Assembly (NCBI GenBank): GCA_035439445.1
Contig: DAORKG010000015.1
Coordinates: 17,090-81,089 of the forward strand
Reading direction: 5' to 3'
DNA length: 64,000 nucleotides
Source of the DNA: UBA4416 sp035439445
Lineage (GTDB): Bacteria > Bacteroidota > Bacteroidia > B-17B0 > Aurantibacillaceae
In this document: one piece after another, positions 1 through 9,150 of the stretch
How positions within the stretch are numbered: position 1 is the stretch's first letter
Layout of the letters: each line of letters opens with the position of its first letter
Notes under the pieces: generated by a model
The model's input: only the letters and a program-made list of their open reading frames with translations
Databases searched by the model: none
Told to the model about the DNA's origin: nothing
Program-made: the position numbers and the translations under genes

Positions 1-3000
1 CCTCCACCTGATGGATTAACACCTAATGTTGCATTACTTCCAACACAAATAGTTTGATTTGGCGATGCACTAACAGCTAAAAAATTCAGAACTGTAGCAG
101 TTACAGGAGTAAATGGACTTACACATCCAAACGCATTTGTAGTATTCACATAGTAAGATGTTGTAGTTGTTAGAGATGGTGTTGTATAACTGGCATTTGT
201 TGCAAGCAAGGTCCCTGATACATTATTATCATACCAATTATAAGTACCACCCGGTGCCGTTGCGGTTAATGTTGCTGATGAACCGGGGCATATGGTTGGA
301 TTTGAAACAGTAGGAGCTAAAGGATTCGGGTTTACCGTAACAGAATAATTAATAGGGATTCCTAAACATGAATTAGCAGTTGGGGTTACTGAAACAACAC
401 CTATCACTGATGAAACACTAGAGTTACTGGATGTAAAAGAAGGTACATTTCCTATACCTGAATTCCCTAGACCTATAGTAGTGTTCGAATTATTCCAAAC
501 AAAAGAAGTACCTATCACATTTCCAGAAAAGTTAACCGTAGAAACATTAGCTCCACTACAAACTGCTGTGCTTGTTACAGGACTCACATTTGGTATAGGG
601 TTAACCACTACAGTATAATTTACAGGGCTTCCAACACAGGCATTAGCAGTTGGTGTTACTGTTATAACACCAGATATACCAGATGTTGTAGCATTTGCTG
701 CAGTATATGATGGTATATTACCATTGCCCAAATTAGTTAATCCAATGGATGTATTTGTATTTGACCAATCAAATGTTGTGCTTGTTACACTTCCTGTTAA
801 ATTAGTAACTGGAACCGAAACTCCACTACAATAAGTAGCACTAGGAACTGAGTTTACATTTGGTATTGGATTTACAGTAATGGTAAAATTAGTAGATGAA
901 CCTACGCATGAATTTGCAGATGGAGTAACAGTTATAACTCCTGAAATTGGTCCTGAACTATTATTGGATGCATTAAATGATGGAACTGTATTTGATCCTG
1001 AACTGGCAACTCCTATGGATGTGTTATTATTTGTCCAATTAAACGCTGTTCCTGTGACACTACCAGCAAATGCTGCTGCAGGAACCGTTGCCCCACTACA
1101 ATATGTTGCACTTGGAACCGTATTAACTGATGGTATTGGGTTAACAACAACAGTATAGTTTATTGGAGTTCCAATACAAGCATTAGCTGATGGAGTAACA
1201 GTTATAATACCTGATATTCCTGATGCTGTTGAATTTGCTGCAGTATAAGATGGAATATTCCCAGTACCTAAATTAGTTAAACCTATGGCGGTATTTGTAT
1301 TCGACCAATCAAAAGTCGTACTTGTTACGCTTCCTGTTAAGTTAATAGTGGGAACATTAATACCTGCACAATAAGTTCCGCTAGCTATAGCATTTACATT
1401 TGGTATAGGATTTACTCCTATAGTATAGCTTGTTGGAGTTCCAATACATGAATTAGCTGTAGGAGTTATAGTAATAACACCTGATATTGGCCCCGAACCA
1501 TTATTGGATGCATTAAATGAAGGTACTGTATTTGAACCTGAGTTTGCAACTCCAATACTAGTATTAGTATTTGTCCAATTATATGTTGTACCTGTTACAT
1601 TCCCAGAAAATGTTGTTGCCGACACGGTAACGCCACTGCAATAAGTAGAACTAGGAACCGAATTAACAGTTGGAATTGGGTTTACTGAAATTGTATAATT
1701 AGTAGGGACTCCAATACAGTTATTTGCGGAAGGAGTTACAGTAACAACACCTGATATACCAGAAGAGGAAGTATTAGTTGTTGCAAATGACGCTATATTT
1801 CCAATGCCTGAAGTTGCTAGGCCAATACTTGAATTTGTATTACTCCAGCTATAAGTTGTACTTGTTACACTACCCGTAAAATTAGCTGCCGGCGCTGTTG
1901 TTCCAGCACAATAAGTGCCACTTGGAACTGCATTAATATTTGGTATTGGATTTACTGTGATTGTATAATTTATAGGAGGCCCTACACATAAATTAGCTGT
2001 TGGTGTGACTGAAATTACAGCACTTACAGGAGATGATCCGGTATTATTAGCAGTAAAGGCTGGAGTATTCCCTGTTCCACTTGCTCCCAAGCCGATAGAA
2101 GTGTTTGTATTTGTCCAGTTAAAAGTTGTTCCTGAAACAGAACTAGAAAAAGCTGAGGCTGGAACACTTCCATTATGACATATGGATGTATTAGTAGGTG
2201 TTGTCATCGTAGGCAATGGATTAACCGTTACTCGACTTAAGGCTGTATCTTGACATCCATTCGAATCAGAATACGTTAAGGTATATATAGATGTTGACCC
2301 AGGTGAAACGGATGCTGACGCTGCATTTCCTCCACTTGGAGACCAAGTATAAGATCCTGCTCCATTATTAACTGTAGTTGTTAATGCAGCAGCTGTCCCT
2401 GCACAAATAGTTGTAGAGTTAGCAGAAGCTATAGCTGATGGATATAAAGAGACGGAATATGTTAAAAATGTTGTACAATTTGCATAAGAAGTTAACTGGC
2501 AAGTATACGTTGTAGTTGTTGTAGGAGTAACAGCTACTGTCTGTGTTGTTGCTCCACCTGGAGTCCAAGAGTAAGTAAACAAACCAACTGGCGCACTTAA
2601 TACTGTTGATTTAGTAGGACACACTTTATTAATTCCAGTTATAGCCAATGGAGAACATGTAGCATCAATATAAGCATATGCAAAATGCGCTCCTCTAGTA
2701 CAATCTCCAACAGTATACCTCACTGTTACACAAGTACCTATATATGGAGTTAAATCTACTGCTACTGGTGACCAGTTTTTCCAATAAACATTGCTCCCAA
2801 CTCCTGCTAATGTAAAACCTGGTATTCCAGGCCCTCCAGTTACTAAATACTGACCACAAGCAACTGCATTTCCTGAACAATCATAAATATCAGTTTTAAA
2901 AAATGGTTGTTCCTGATTGGTATGATCAGAACCTGCATCCTGAATAACCACGGCATAGTAATAAACAAATAAGGCATTGGAAGCCGTTACAGTAAATTTT

Positions 3001-3809
3001 TGTTCTAATGTTGCTCCACATGCTCCTGGAACACCACCTAAGTACTGCCCTGTTGAACCAAATGTCCCAAAATCACCAAGCCTTATAGAATTTGTTCCTC
3101 CCGCGGGATTAACTATTGGAAATCCACCATAGGGATCTATCCCTGGCCCACTTGTAACTGAATGTTGAGTAGGTGAAATACCATAATACATAGGAATATA
3201 TGTGGGGGTTGGCGCTCCAGTTGCTCCGATATTTACCGCTCCTGTTGTTCCAATCCATCCAGATAAATCACCATTATCGTAACCAATATTTGTACAAGCA
3301 GGTTGCAATGGCGCAACTGGTTGATTGACGTGATATTGAATAGTTAATGAATAACTAATACATGTTTCAGTGAATGTTGCTGTTGGATAATTATCAATCA
3401 TTACGTAATAACAACTGCCTGCAGTGGCTGTAACTGAAAGAATACTATTCATATAATTAGCTCCTGTAAAATTTGTAGAAGCCCAATTAGAACCGGACGC
3501 ATTAGGCGTAGAAGTATATACCATAACTGCTGGTGGTGTACCATAAGCATTCGACATCATGATATCTATAACTCCGGATGTTGGTGCACAGAAATAATAT
3601 AACCAGTCTTTCCCATCTGGAGTAATTCCGTATGGACCAAGAGGATTATAATTATCTACATGTCCACATGTGGTTCCATTAGAAGAGAAAGGAAGCGTTA
3701 TGGGACTTGCAGCAGCTGCTGTTGCATTATCCCCACCCTGAGCTTGTAATTTGTAAGAAAAAAACAGTAAGGAAACTAGATAAATTTTAAATAATAAAAT
3801 TATTCTCAT
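1..3809 (-). CDS. Giant secreted repeat protein with PKD-like domains, 3' end outside window
   Basis: Open reading frame from ATG at 3809 to the window edge with no stop, 1,269 codons. The start is followed by a typical signal peptide ending in KLQAQ (about residues 1-24), so the protein is exported. Residues of about 25-440 form a non-repetitive N-terminal region. From about 2220 down to 330 there are seven tandem units of 270 bp (90 residues) with the core pattern YCSG...W.NTNTSIG...ISGVITVTP.AN.C.G and a closing NPIPNVN-like linker, which resembles the PKD-like domains of Bacteroidota adhesins. A further Ig/PKD-like repeat type follows (NPTICPGSSATL; TICVGSNATLG). Such proteins normally end in a T9SS type A or B sorting domain, but that end is not in the window. 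Role inferred: surface adhesin or extracellular matrix protein. Confidence 0.85.
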   Translation of the reverse strand, partial: MRIILLFKIYLVSLLFFSYKLQAQGGDNATAAAASPITLPFSSNGTTCGHVDNYNPLGPYGITPDGKDWLYYFCAPTSGVIDIMMSNAYGTPPAVMVYTSTPNASGSNWASTNFTGANYMNSILSVTATAGSCYYVMIDNYPTATFTETCISYSLTIQYHVNQPVAPLQPACTNIGYDNGDLSGWIGTTGAVNIGATGAPTPTYIPMYYGISPTQHSVTSGPGIDPYGGFPIVNPAGGTNSIRLGDFGTFGSTGQYLGGVPGACGATLEQKFTVTASNALFVYYYAVVIQDAGSDHTNQEQPFFKTDIYDCSGNAVACGQYLVTGGPGIPGFTLAGVGSNVYWKNWSPVAVDLTPYIGTCVTVRYTVGDCTRGAHFAYAYIDATCSPLAITGINKVCPTKSTVLSAPVGLFTYSWTPGGATTQTVAVTPTTTTTYTCQLTSYANCTTFLTYSVSLYPSAIASANSTTICAGTAAALTTTVNNGAGSYTWSPSGGNAASASVSPGSTSIYTLTYSDSNGCQDTALSRVTVNPLPTMTTPTNTSICHNGSVPASAFSSSVSGTTFNWTNTNTSIGLGASGTGNTPAFTANNTGSSPVSAVISVTPTANLCVGPPINYTITVNPIPNINAVPSGTYCAGTTAPAANFTGSVTSTTYSWSNTNSSIGLATSGIGNIASFATTNTSSSGISGVVTVTPSANNCIGVPTNYTISVNPIPTVNSVPSSTYCSGVTVSATTFSGNVTGTTYNWTNTNTSIGVANSGSNTVPSFNASNNGSGPISGVITITPTANSCIGTPTSYTIGVNPIPNVNAIASGTYCAGINVPTINLTGSVTSTTFDWSNTNTAIGLTNLGTGNIPSYTAANSTASGISGIITVTPSANACIGTPINYTVVVNPIPSVNTVPSATYCSGATVPAAAFAGSVTGTAFNWTNNNTSIGVASSGSNTVPSFNASNNSSGPISGVITVTPSANSCVGSSTNFTITVNPIPNVNSVPSATYCSGVSVPVTNLTGSVTSTTFDWSNTNTSIGLTNLGNGNIPSYTAANATTSGISGVITVTPTANACVGSPVNYTVVVNPIPNVSPVTSTAVCSGANVSTVNFSGNVIGTSFVWNNSNTTIGLGNSGIGNVPSFTSSNSSVSSVIGVVSVTPTANSCLGIPINYSVTVNPNPLAPTVSNPTICPGSSATLTATAPGGTYNWYDNNVSGTLLATNASYTTPSLTTTTSYYVNTTNAFGCVSPFTPVTATVLNFLAVSASPNQTICVGSNATLGVNPSGG
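330..2220 (-). repeat. Seven tandem 270-bp coding repeats
   Basis: The linker encoding NPIPxVN recurs near 330, 600, 860, 1130, 1400, 1670 and 1940 with a last boundary near 2215, a strict 270-bp period. Units 3 and 5 share SIGVA.SGSNTVPSFNASNN and units 4 and 6 share SIGLTNLG.GNIPSYTAAN, so similarity alternates and the larger repeat is 540 bp. All units are in frame in the gene on the - strand. Confidence 0.85.
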
Positions 3810-4265
3810 TTTGTAAGTGTTTAGTGGTTTTGTAGTAGATTTTAATCTGATTTAAAAGCAATATTAGAGAATAAAAATAATTTCATTTTGTAGGATTTTG
3901 GAATTTCAATAAAAAATATAAAATACTCCAAAAAACTTATTAAATAAGTATATGTGATGAGTAAATAGTAATGAAATTTGTATGTTTTTTGAAGTTCAAA
4001 CTTTATACAAAATTCAAAATAGTATTAATGATAAACATAAAATATTGAGCACTTTATTTGTGTAATTAGGAATAAATTATAGATTTTTAAGAATATTAAT
4101 TTTTCAACTCACTCATTCAAAATTGCGTTTCACCCAAAGAATAAATAATTTTACTCAGGCAGACTGAAAATAATAGGATTGATTTTCAGACACTTAAGTT
4201 CCCTGTAACATTTATTTAACCGATACATGTAACTATTTTACCTCAATTGTATTATAAGTTCTGTA
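3810..4265. other. AT-rich intergenic region between divergent genes
   Basis: About 456 bp with no convincing coding frame, RNA or terminator. It must hold the promoters of the giant repeat protein (leftwards) and of the sigma-factor operon (rightwards). I saw no clear full match to the TTTG-N19-TAnnTTTG consensus in either direction. Confidence 0.6.
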
Positions 4266-4322
4266 ATGCTTTTAGACGCAGTTCATATGGAATTTTCACC
4301 CCGATATCACCATACCGCAGAG

Positions 4323-4862
4323 ATGTTGCTCGATGAGCAAACCATCATTGAAGCTGCTAAACAAAACCCAGAACATTTTGGGCCATTATACGACAAATAC
4401 TACAAACAAATCTTTGGATATGTTTACCAACGTATGGACGACAAAGACACTGCATTTGATTTGACTGCTCAAGTGTTTTTAAAAGCATTAACCAATATTG
4501 AAAAATATGAATATAAAGGTGTTCCTTTTGCAAGTTGGTTATATCGTATTGCTCATAGTGAAGTAATGCAATTATTTAGAAATCAAAAAAACTTAAGAAC
4601 TATTAATGCCGACGTTAGTGATTTAAGACATATTTGCGAAGAGGTTGAAGAAGAATATATGGAGCAGTACAAAGGGATTTTAATGAATGTGATTAAAGAA
4701 TTACCCGAAGATGAGCTTCAATTGATAGAATTACGTTTTTTTGAAAAACGCGCATTTAAAGAAATTGCAGAGATATTAAATTTAACTGAAACTAATGCTA
4801 AAGTGAAATTATATCGCATTTTAGAACGAGTTAAAAAAACGCTTACAAAAACATCCAAATAA
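4323..4862 (+). CDS. ECF-type RNA polymerase sigma factor
   Basis: Sigma-70 family, ECF size (179 residues from this ATG). Region 2 is seen in FGPLYDKYYKQIFGYVYQRM through FASWLYRIAHSEVM, and region 4 in LPEDELQLIELRFFEKRAFKEIAEILN followed by the recognition-helix stretch TETNAKVKLYRILERV. ATGs at 4266 and 4287 are also in frame and would add 19 or 12 residues; I chose 4323 because MLLDEQTIIEAAKQNP starts where family members usually start, but this is not certain. Its stop overlaps the ATG of the next gene by one base (TAATG), so the two are co-translated. The partner is a membrane protein, as expected for a sigma/anti-sigma pair. Confidence 0.85.
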   Translation: MLLDEQTIIEAAKQNPEHFGPLYDKYYKQIFGYVYQRMDDKDTAFDLTAQVFLKALTNIEKYEYKGVPFASWLYRIAHSEVMQLFRNQKNLRTINADVSDLRHICEEVEEEYMEQYKGILMNVIKELPEDELQLIELRFFEKRAFKEIAEILNLTETNAKVKLYRILERVKKTLTKTSK

Positions 4863-6637
4863 TGGGAACAAAATTTAATCTTGACAGAGAGCCAGTTACT
4901 GACGAAGAAATTAATTCACACAAAGATTTTGGCGAATTAGTCAACAAGTTCAAAAAACAAAGCATCGAAAAAGCCCGAAGTGATGTTAACTTTTTAAAAA
5001 ATAAAAAAGTAACCTATTCGGCAATCATAGCGGGAGTCGCCGTTGTTTGCACAGTTACTTATTTCGCCGTATTTAAAAAAGAACCACCAAAAGAAACAGT
5101 TAATGATAAAATAGTTACTTCTCAAAATCAACATACAAATTCCCCAGAGAATAAGCAAAATAAAGCTTTTATCGCTCCTCCCATCTCTAAACTAAACGTA
5201 CCTTACTCTTCCTACAAAGTAAAAGCTGAACAAGGTGCTACCATAAAACATAAATCCAACTCCAAAATTATTATTCCTAAAAACGCCTTTATTGACAAAC
5301 AAGGCCAAGATATTGTTGGAGAAGTTGAAATTAAATACAGAGAATTTCATAATCAAGCAGACATCATCGCTAGTGGAATCCCGATGACTTATGACAGTGC
5401 AGGAGTTCAATCTCATTTAGAAAGTGCCGGAATGATTGATATTAAAGGCTATCAAAATGGAGTGCCAGTGTTTATTAATCCAAAAAAACAAATTACTGTT
5501 GAATTTGCATCTGAACATAAAGAAGACAAATACAACATGTATGAATTAGATACGATAGCCAAAAACTGGACATACATAAGCCGAGATAATTCATTGTTAA
5601 ATAAAAACCAATCATTACCAGCTCAACAATTACGATCAAAAGAAATCGAAAAAACAGATTCTCCTAAAGCCAATGAATTACAAAAACAAATAGATGCAAT
5701 TCCTCCAAAAGTAGAAGCTGAGAGAGTGACTTATAATCAAAAGGTAAATCAACTACCTAAACATGTTGAACCTAATAAACCTGCAAAAGCAATTGCCGGC
5801 AGACCACAATTTCAATTAGATGTAAATTACAAAGAGTTTCCTGAATTAGCAGCATTTAAAAATGCTGTATTTGAAGTTGGAACAGAAAACAAAAATTACA
5901 ATTCAAAATTAGCTGATGTTACTTGGAGTAGTGCCGAAGTTTCAGAAGGTCCACAAAAAGGGAAAAACTATTTACTAACTTTAAAATTAAGAGAGAGAGT
6001 AGAAAAGCTAATTGTTTACCCTGCCTTATCCGGAGCCGATTATGAGCAAGCATTAAAATCATATGAATCAAAATTTGCGGAATATAAAACACTAGCTGCA
6101 AAAAGAGAAGCTGATGAAAAGAGATTGAAAGAAGAATTTGAAGCAAAACAAGCTGCTCTTTTTGAAGAAAGAAAAAGATTAAAAGAAGAACAAGTTCAGG
6201 CAAATATAAAATACTGGCAAGAGCAGCAACGAAAATTAGATGAAGAATATAATTCAATGGGGAACCAGGAAAAAGTAGTAAGAATATTTAATATTAGCAG
6301 ATTTAATATTTATAACTCTGATTGTCCGCATAATCTTCCTAATCAAGCAAAATTAAATCCTACATATATTGTTAGTAATGGAAAGTCTGTTAGACCAATA
6401 ACTGTTTATTTAATATCTCATTCAAGAAATATAGTTTATAATTTACAATACGGTCAACTTCCATATAACCCAAATGAAAAATACAGTTTATGTATTTTAA
6501 CCAATGGAAAATTATACTTGTGTAATAAAGAAACTTTTTCAGAAATAATTGCTTCTAAACAAAATAAAATACCTGTAACCGAACTTGACGCCAATGTAAA
6601 TGATGCGGCGGATTTAAAAAAAGCTATAGGTATATAA
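4862..6637 (+). CDS. Single-pass membrane protein, candidate anti-sigma factor
   Basis: 591 residues. A hydrophilic N-terminal segment of about 50 residues would be cytoplasmic, followed by one membrane segment near residues 52-70 (YSAIIAGVAVVCTVTYFAVF), then a large region outside the membrane. Residues of about 400-465 are a charged coiled coil rich in Lys/Glu (EADEKRLKEEFEAKQ). I recognise no named domain. The position directly behind an ECF sigma gene with a one-base overlap, and the topology, make an anti-sigma or signal-transducing role likely, but no classic anti-sigma zinc motif (HxxxCxxC) is present. Function is inference from context. Confidence 0.6.
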   Translation: MGTKFNLDREPVTDEEINSHKDFGELVNKFKKQSIEKARSDVNFLKNKKVTYSAIIAGVAVVCTVTYFAVFKKEPPKETVNDKIVTSQNQHTNSPENKQNKAFIAPPISKLNVPYSSYKVKAEQGATIKHKSNSKIIIPKNAFIDKQGQDIVGEVEIKYREFHNQADIIASGIPMTYDSAGVQSHLESAGMIDIKGYQNGVPVFINPKKQITVEFASEHKEDKYNMYELDTIAKNWTYISRDNSLLNKNQSLPAQQLRSKEIEKTDSPKANELQKQIDAIPPKVEAERVTYNQKVNQLPKHVEPNKPAKAIAGRPQFQLDVNYKEFPELAAFKNAVFEVGTENKNYNSKLADVTWSSAEVSEGPQKGKNYLLTLKLRERVEKLIVYPALSGADYEQALKSYESKFAEYKTLAAKREADEKRLKEEFEAKQAALFEERKRLKEEQVQANIKYWQEQQRKLDEEYNSMGNQEKVVRIFNISRFNIYNSDCPHNLPNQAKLNPTYIVSNGKSVRPITVYLISHSRNIVYNLQYGQLPYNPNEKYSLCILTNGKLYLCNKETFSEIIASKQNKIPVTELDANVNDAADLKKAIGI

Positions 6638-6660
6638 ATCAAACATAAAAACCACTACTT

Positions 6661-7443
6661 ATGAAAAAAACAATAATTGCATCTATTGCAGTAGCTTTAC
6701 TGTGCCTTTCTTTTACAAAAGAAAAAACTTTTGTACCACCTGGTACCATGCAAATAAATGACACGTTGTTTGCAGATGAAACAGAAATATCTAATTTTAG
6801 TTGGTTAGAGTTTGAGCACTGGACAAAAGCTATTTATGGCGCTAATTCAAAAGAACATTTAGCAGTTTTACCTGATACTTTAGTTTGGAGAGAAAAATTG
6901 GCATATAACGAACCTTATGTGCAATACTATTATCGTCATCCAGCATATAAAGATTATCCAGTTGTAGGAATTAGTTATGAGCAAGCAATTGCATACTGCA
7001 AATGGAGAACGGAGCGTGTTAAAACATTTTTAACTCGTAAAAAGGATTTTTCAAACCATAATTTTGAATACCGTTTGCCTACAAAAGCTGAATGGGAAAA
7101 TCTAGCTGAAACATCTTCTTTTGCTCTAAATAATAATGGAAAAAACGAGAAAGGGATTTACTTATTGAATTGTATTAATCCTTTACCAAATGGAGATTGC
7201 ATGCATGCTCCCTATCCAGATGTGACAGCTCCTGTAAAATCATACGAGAAAAATTTCATTGGCTTATATAACATGTTAGGAAATGTAGCTGAAATGATAA
7301 AAGAGCAAGGCATTTGCAAGGGTGGAAGCTGGAGAAACAGGCTTGAAGAATGCAGAGTTGGAAAAGATCAGGCATTCACAAAACCAAACTCATGGACAGG
7401 ATTTAGATGTGTTTGTGTTGTGAAGAAAACTTCTAATTCTTGA
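6661..7443 (+). CDS. Secreted FGE-sulfatase (SUMF1/GldK-like) domain protein
   Basis: 260 residues with a signal peptide (residues 1-20). The formylglycine-generating-enzyme fold is seen in FVPPGTMQIND, DETEISNFSWLEF (the 'VTN..F' strand), YPVVGISYEQAIAYCKWR, FEYRLPTKAEWENLAE, MLGNVAEMI, CKGGSWRN and WTGFRCV. The same fold makes up GldK of the T9SS/gliding machinery, but this copy is short and lacks a consensus lipobox. Catalytic competence cannot be claimed: most GldK-type members are structural. It follows the sigma/membrane protein pair by 23 bp and is probably in the same operon. It overlaps the convergent gene on the other strand by 11 bp at the 3' end. Confidence 0.75.
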   Translation: MKKTIIASIAVALLCLSFTKEKTFVPPGTMQINDTLFADETEISNFSWLEFEHWTKAIYGANSKEHLAVLPDTLVWREKLAYNEPYVQYYYRHPAYKDYPVVGISYEQAIAYCKWRTERVKTFLTRKKDFSNHNFEYRLPTKAEWENLAETSSFALNNNGKNEKGIYLLNCINPLPNGDCMHAPYPDVTAPVKSYEKNFIGLYNMLGNVAEMIKEQGICKGGSWRNRLEECRVGKDQAFTKPNSWTGFRCVCVVKKTSNS

Positions 7444-9019
7444 AAATTTTATTGATGGTATTAAAATTTGTTTTCTCAAAAGACACTTTCAAAAAATAAA
7501 TACCAACAGGCAAAACATCCAATGAACTAATGATTTTTGAGTTTCCTGTTTCTACCATTTTTGATTCTGAAATTAATACTCTTCCGGTTAAGTCAGTTAT
7601 TTCATATAATAATTCTCCCTTTTCAGGAGCATAAAAATCAAATCCAATGCTTGAACTTGAAGGATTAGGAGCAATACGACTAATAGAGGCTTTTGAGATA
7701 TCAGCCTCAATACTCACAATATCCGAATAAGTCACCCTACCATTAAAACCAATTAATTTCAATCTATAGTATGAAATTTCACTGTTTGGATTTTCGTCTA
7801 TTATAAAATAATTTCTCAACTCAAAACTATTTCCGGCCCCCTTAATTCTTTTAATTTCTTCAAAACTAATCCCATCGATTGAACGCTCAACCACAAAATA
7901 ATCATTATTTTTTTCTGTAAGTGTTTGCCATTGAATTGATACATTCTTCTCTGTTCTAATTGCCTTAAACATTATTAACTCAACAGGTAATATTGCACAG
8001 TTGACAGAACTAACAGAAATTGTTTGTGTTGCAACACAGCCCTTATTGTTTTGCGCCGTTAAAGTAAAAGTACCGCCTGCATTTGTTAATCCAGATACAG
8101 TTGTAGCAATTGCTGAAGGAGAATTAATTGTTCCTGCAGTCCCTACCCATGCATATGTTGGAGCTCCAGGCAAAGAAACAACAGCGGGATAAGGCGATGC
8201 TGGGTTTGTTGTTGGAGGAAATCCACCGCCTCCTATACTTCCTGTTAAAGTAATAGGATTTGAAACACAACTAGTTGCTATATTAACTACTGGAGTATAT
8301 GCTTTTATATTTCCTAAAATAATGTATTGCAAAGCAGGATCTGATATTGTGTTGCCTGACCAATCTCTATTTCCCGAACCATAATCAATAACTATTCTGC
8401 TAATCATTTTTGACGATGATGATATTGTAAAATAATCTGCATTGCAATCATCATATGAGCAACCAGAAACTTGCAATGAACCACTTGTGGTTGTTAAATA
8501 AGCCGCACCTATAAAACCTCCTGTACATGATGTTGCACCATTTTTACTTACCATTGCTGTTGTTAATGCAATTTGTCCGCCGGTTTGGTCATATGCTGTA
8601 ATTCTTATATCATCTCTAAAACTATTATCAGCACCATTCAAATCAGAAATTGTAAATGTTACTGGTCCACATACAGAGGGAGAAAATGACATATCTGCAG
8701 TAACAGTAGGAGAAGTTGATGAACGATTAGTTGCTAAGTACAAGCCGGTGATATTACCACAGGAACCTGGTGTATATGTTTTCCAATTTGGAGAAGTTCC
8801 TGAAACTCCTGCCGGTCCTGTTAAATTAAACCAGCCTGGATTACTACTATGGGAAATCTTAAGCGTTAAGGTTGTTCCATTTTGAGTATTTGTATAGGCA
8901 TATGAATTTGCAGTCCATGTTAAACTAGGAGAATATCCTGATAAATCAAATGTAGATTGAGACTTTAATATGGAATTATAAAATACTACAAAGCCCAATA
9001 ATAGATAGAAACGCATCAT
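7433..9019 (-). CDS. Secreted protein with T9SS type A sorting domain
   Basis: 528 residues. Signal peptide at the start (MMRFYLLLGFVVFYNSILKSQ). Middle part is beta-rich with an Ig/PKD-like segment (GTFTLTAQNNKGCVATQTISV). Residues of about 345-440 are the fibronectin-like module that often precedes sorting domains (IQWQTLTEKNNDYFVVERS; SYYRLKLIGFNG). The last 80 residues are a type A sorting domain: RIAPNPSSSSIGFDF, YEITDLTGRVL and GIYFLKV. Exported across the outer membrane by T9SS; the specific job is unknown. Confidence 0.85.
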   Translation of the reverse strand: MMRFYLLLGFVVFYNSILKSQSTFDLSGYSPSLTWTANSYAYTNTQNGTTLTLKISHSSNPGWFNLTGPAGVSGTSPNWKTYTPGSCGNITGLYLATNRSSTSPTVTADMSFSPSVCGPVTFTISDLNGADNSFRDDIRITAYDQTGGQIALTTAMVSKNGATSCTGGFIGAAYLTTTSGSLQVSGCSYDDCNADYFTISSSSKMISRIVIDYGSGNRDWSGNTISDPALQYIILGNIKAYTPVVNIATSCVSNPITLTGSIGGGGFPPTTNPASPYPAVVSLPGAPTYAWVGTAGTINSPSAIATTVSGLTNAGGTFTLTAQNNKGCVATQTISVSSVNCAILPVELIMFKAIRTEKNVSIQWQTLTEKNNDYFVVERSIDGISFEEIKRIKGAGNSFELRNYFIIDENPNSEISYYRLKLIGFNGRVTYSDIVSIEADISKASISRIAPNPSSSSIGFDFYAPEKGELLYEITDLTGRVLISESKMVETGNSKIISSLDVLPVGIYFLKVSFEKTNFNTINKIFKN

Positions 9020-9150
9020 TTGGTTCGATTTAACAGTAAAAATAAATCAACCATAAAAAAACACTTAGAGTGCCAGCACCTTTCATGATGAGGGGCTAGC
9101 CCTTCAACCAAATGATTACAGATGAAAATTAAGCGTAAAAAAAATAAAAC

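Noticed and set aside
880..1158. 92-codon frame on the + strand within the repeat region
   Set aside because: It lies opposite the in-frame 270-bp repeats of the large - strand gene, and its sequence merely mirrors them; no start context or domain.
330..2220. Regular direct repeats that might be taken for a CRISPR or satellite array
   Set aside because: Period is 270 bp, units are diverged, and they encode in-frame PKD-like domains; no short identical repeats with spacers.
5919..6257. 112-codon - strand frame inside the candidate anti-sigma gene
   Set aside because: Leu/Ile-rich shadow of the Lys/Glu coiled coil on the + strand; no independent support.
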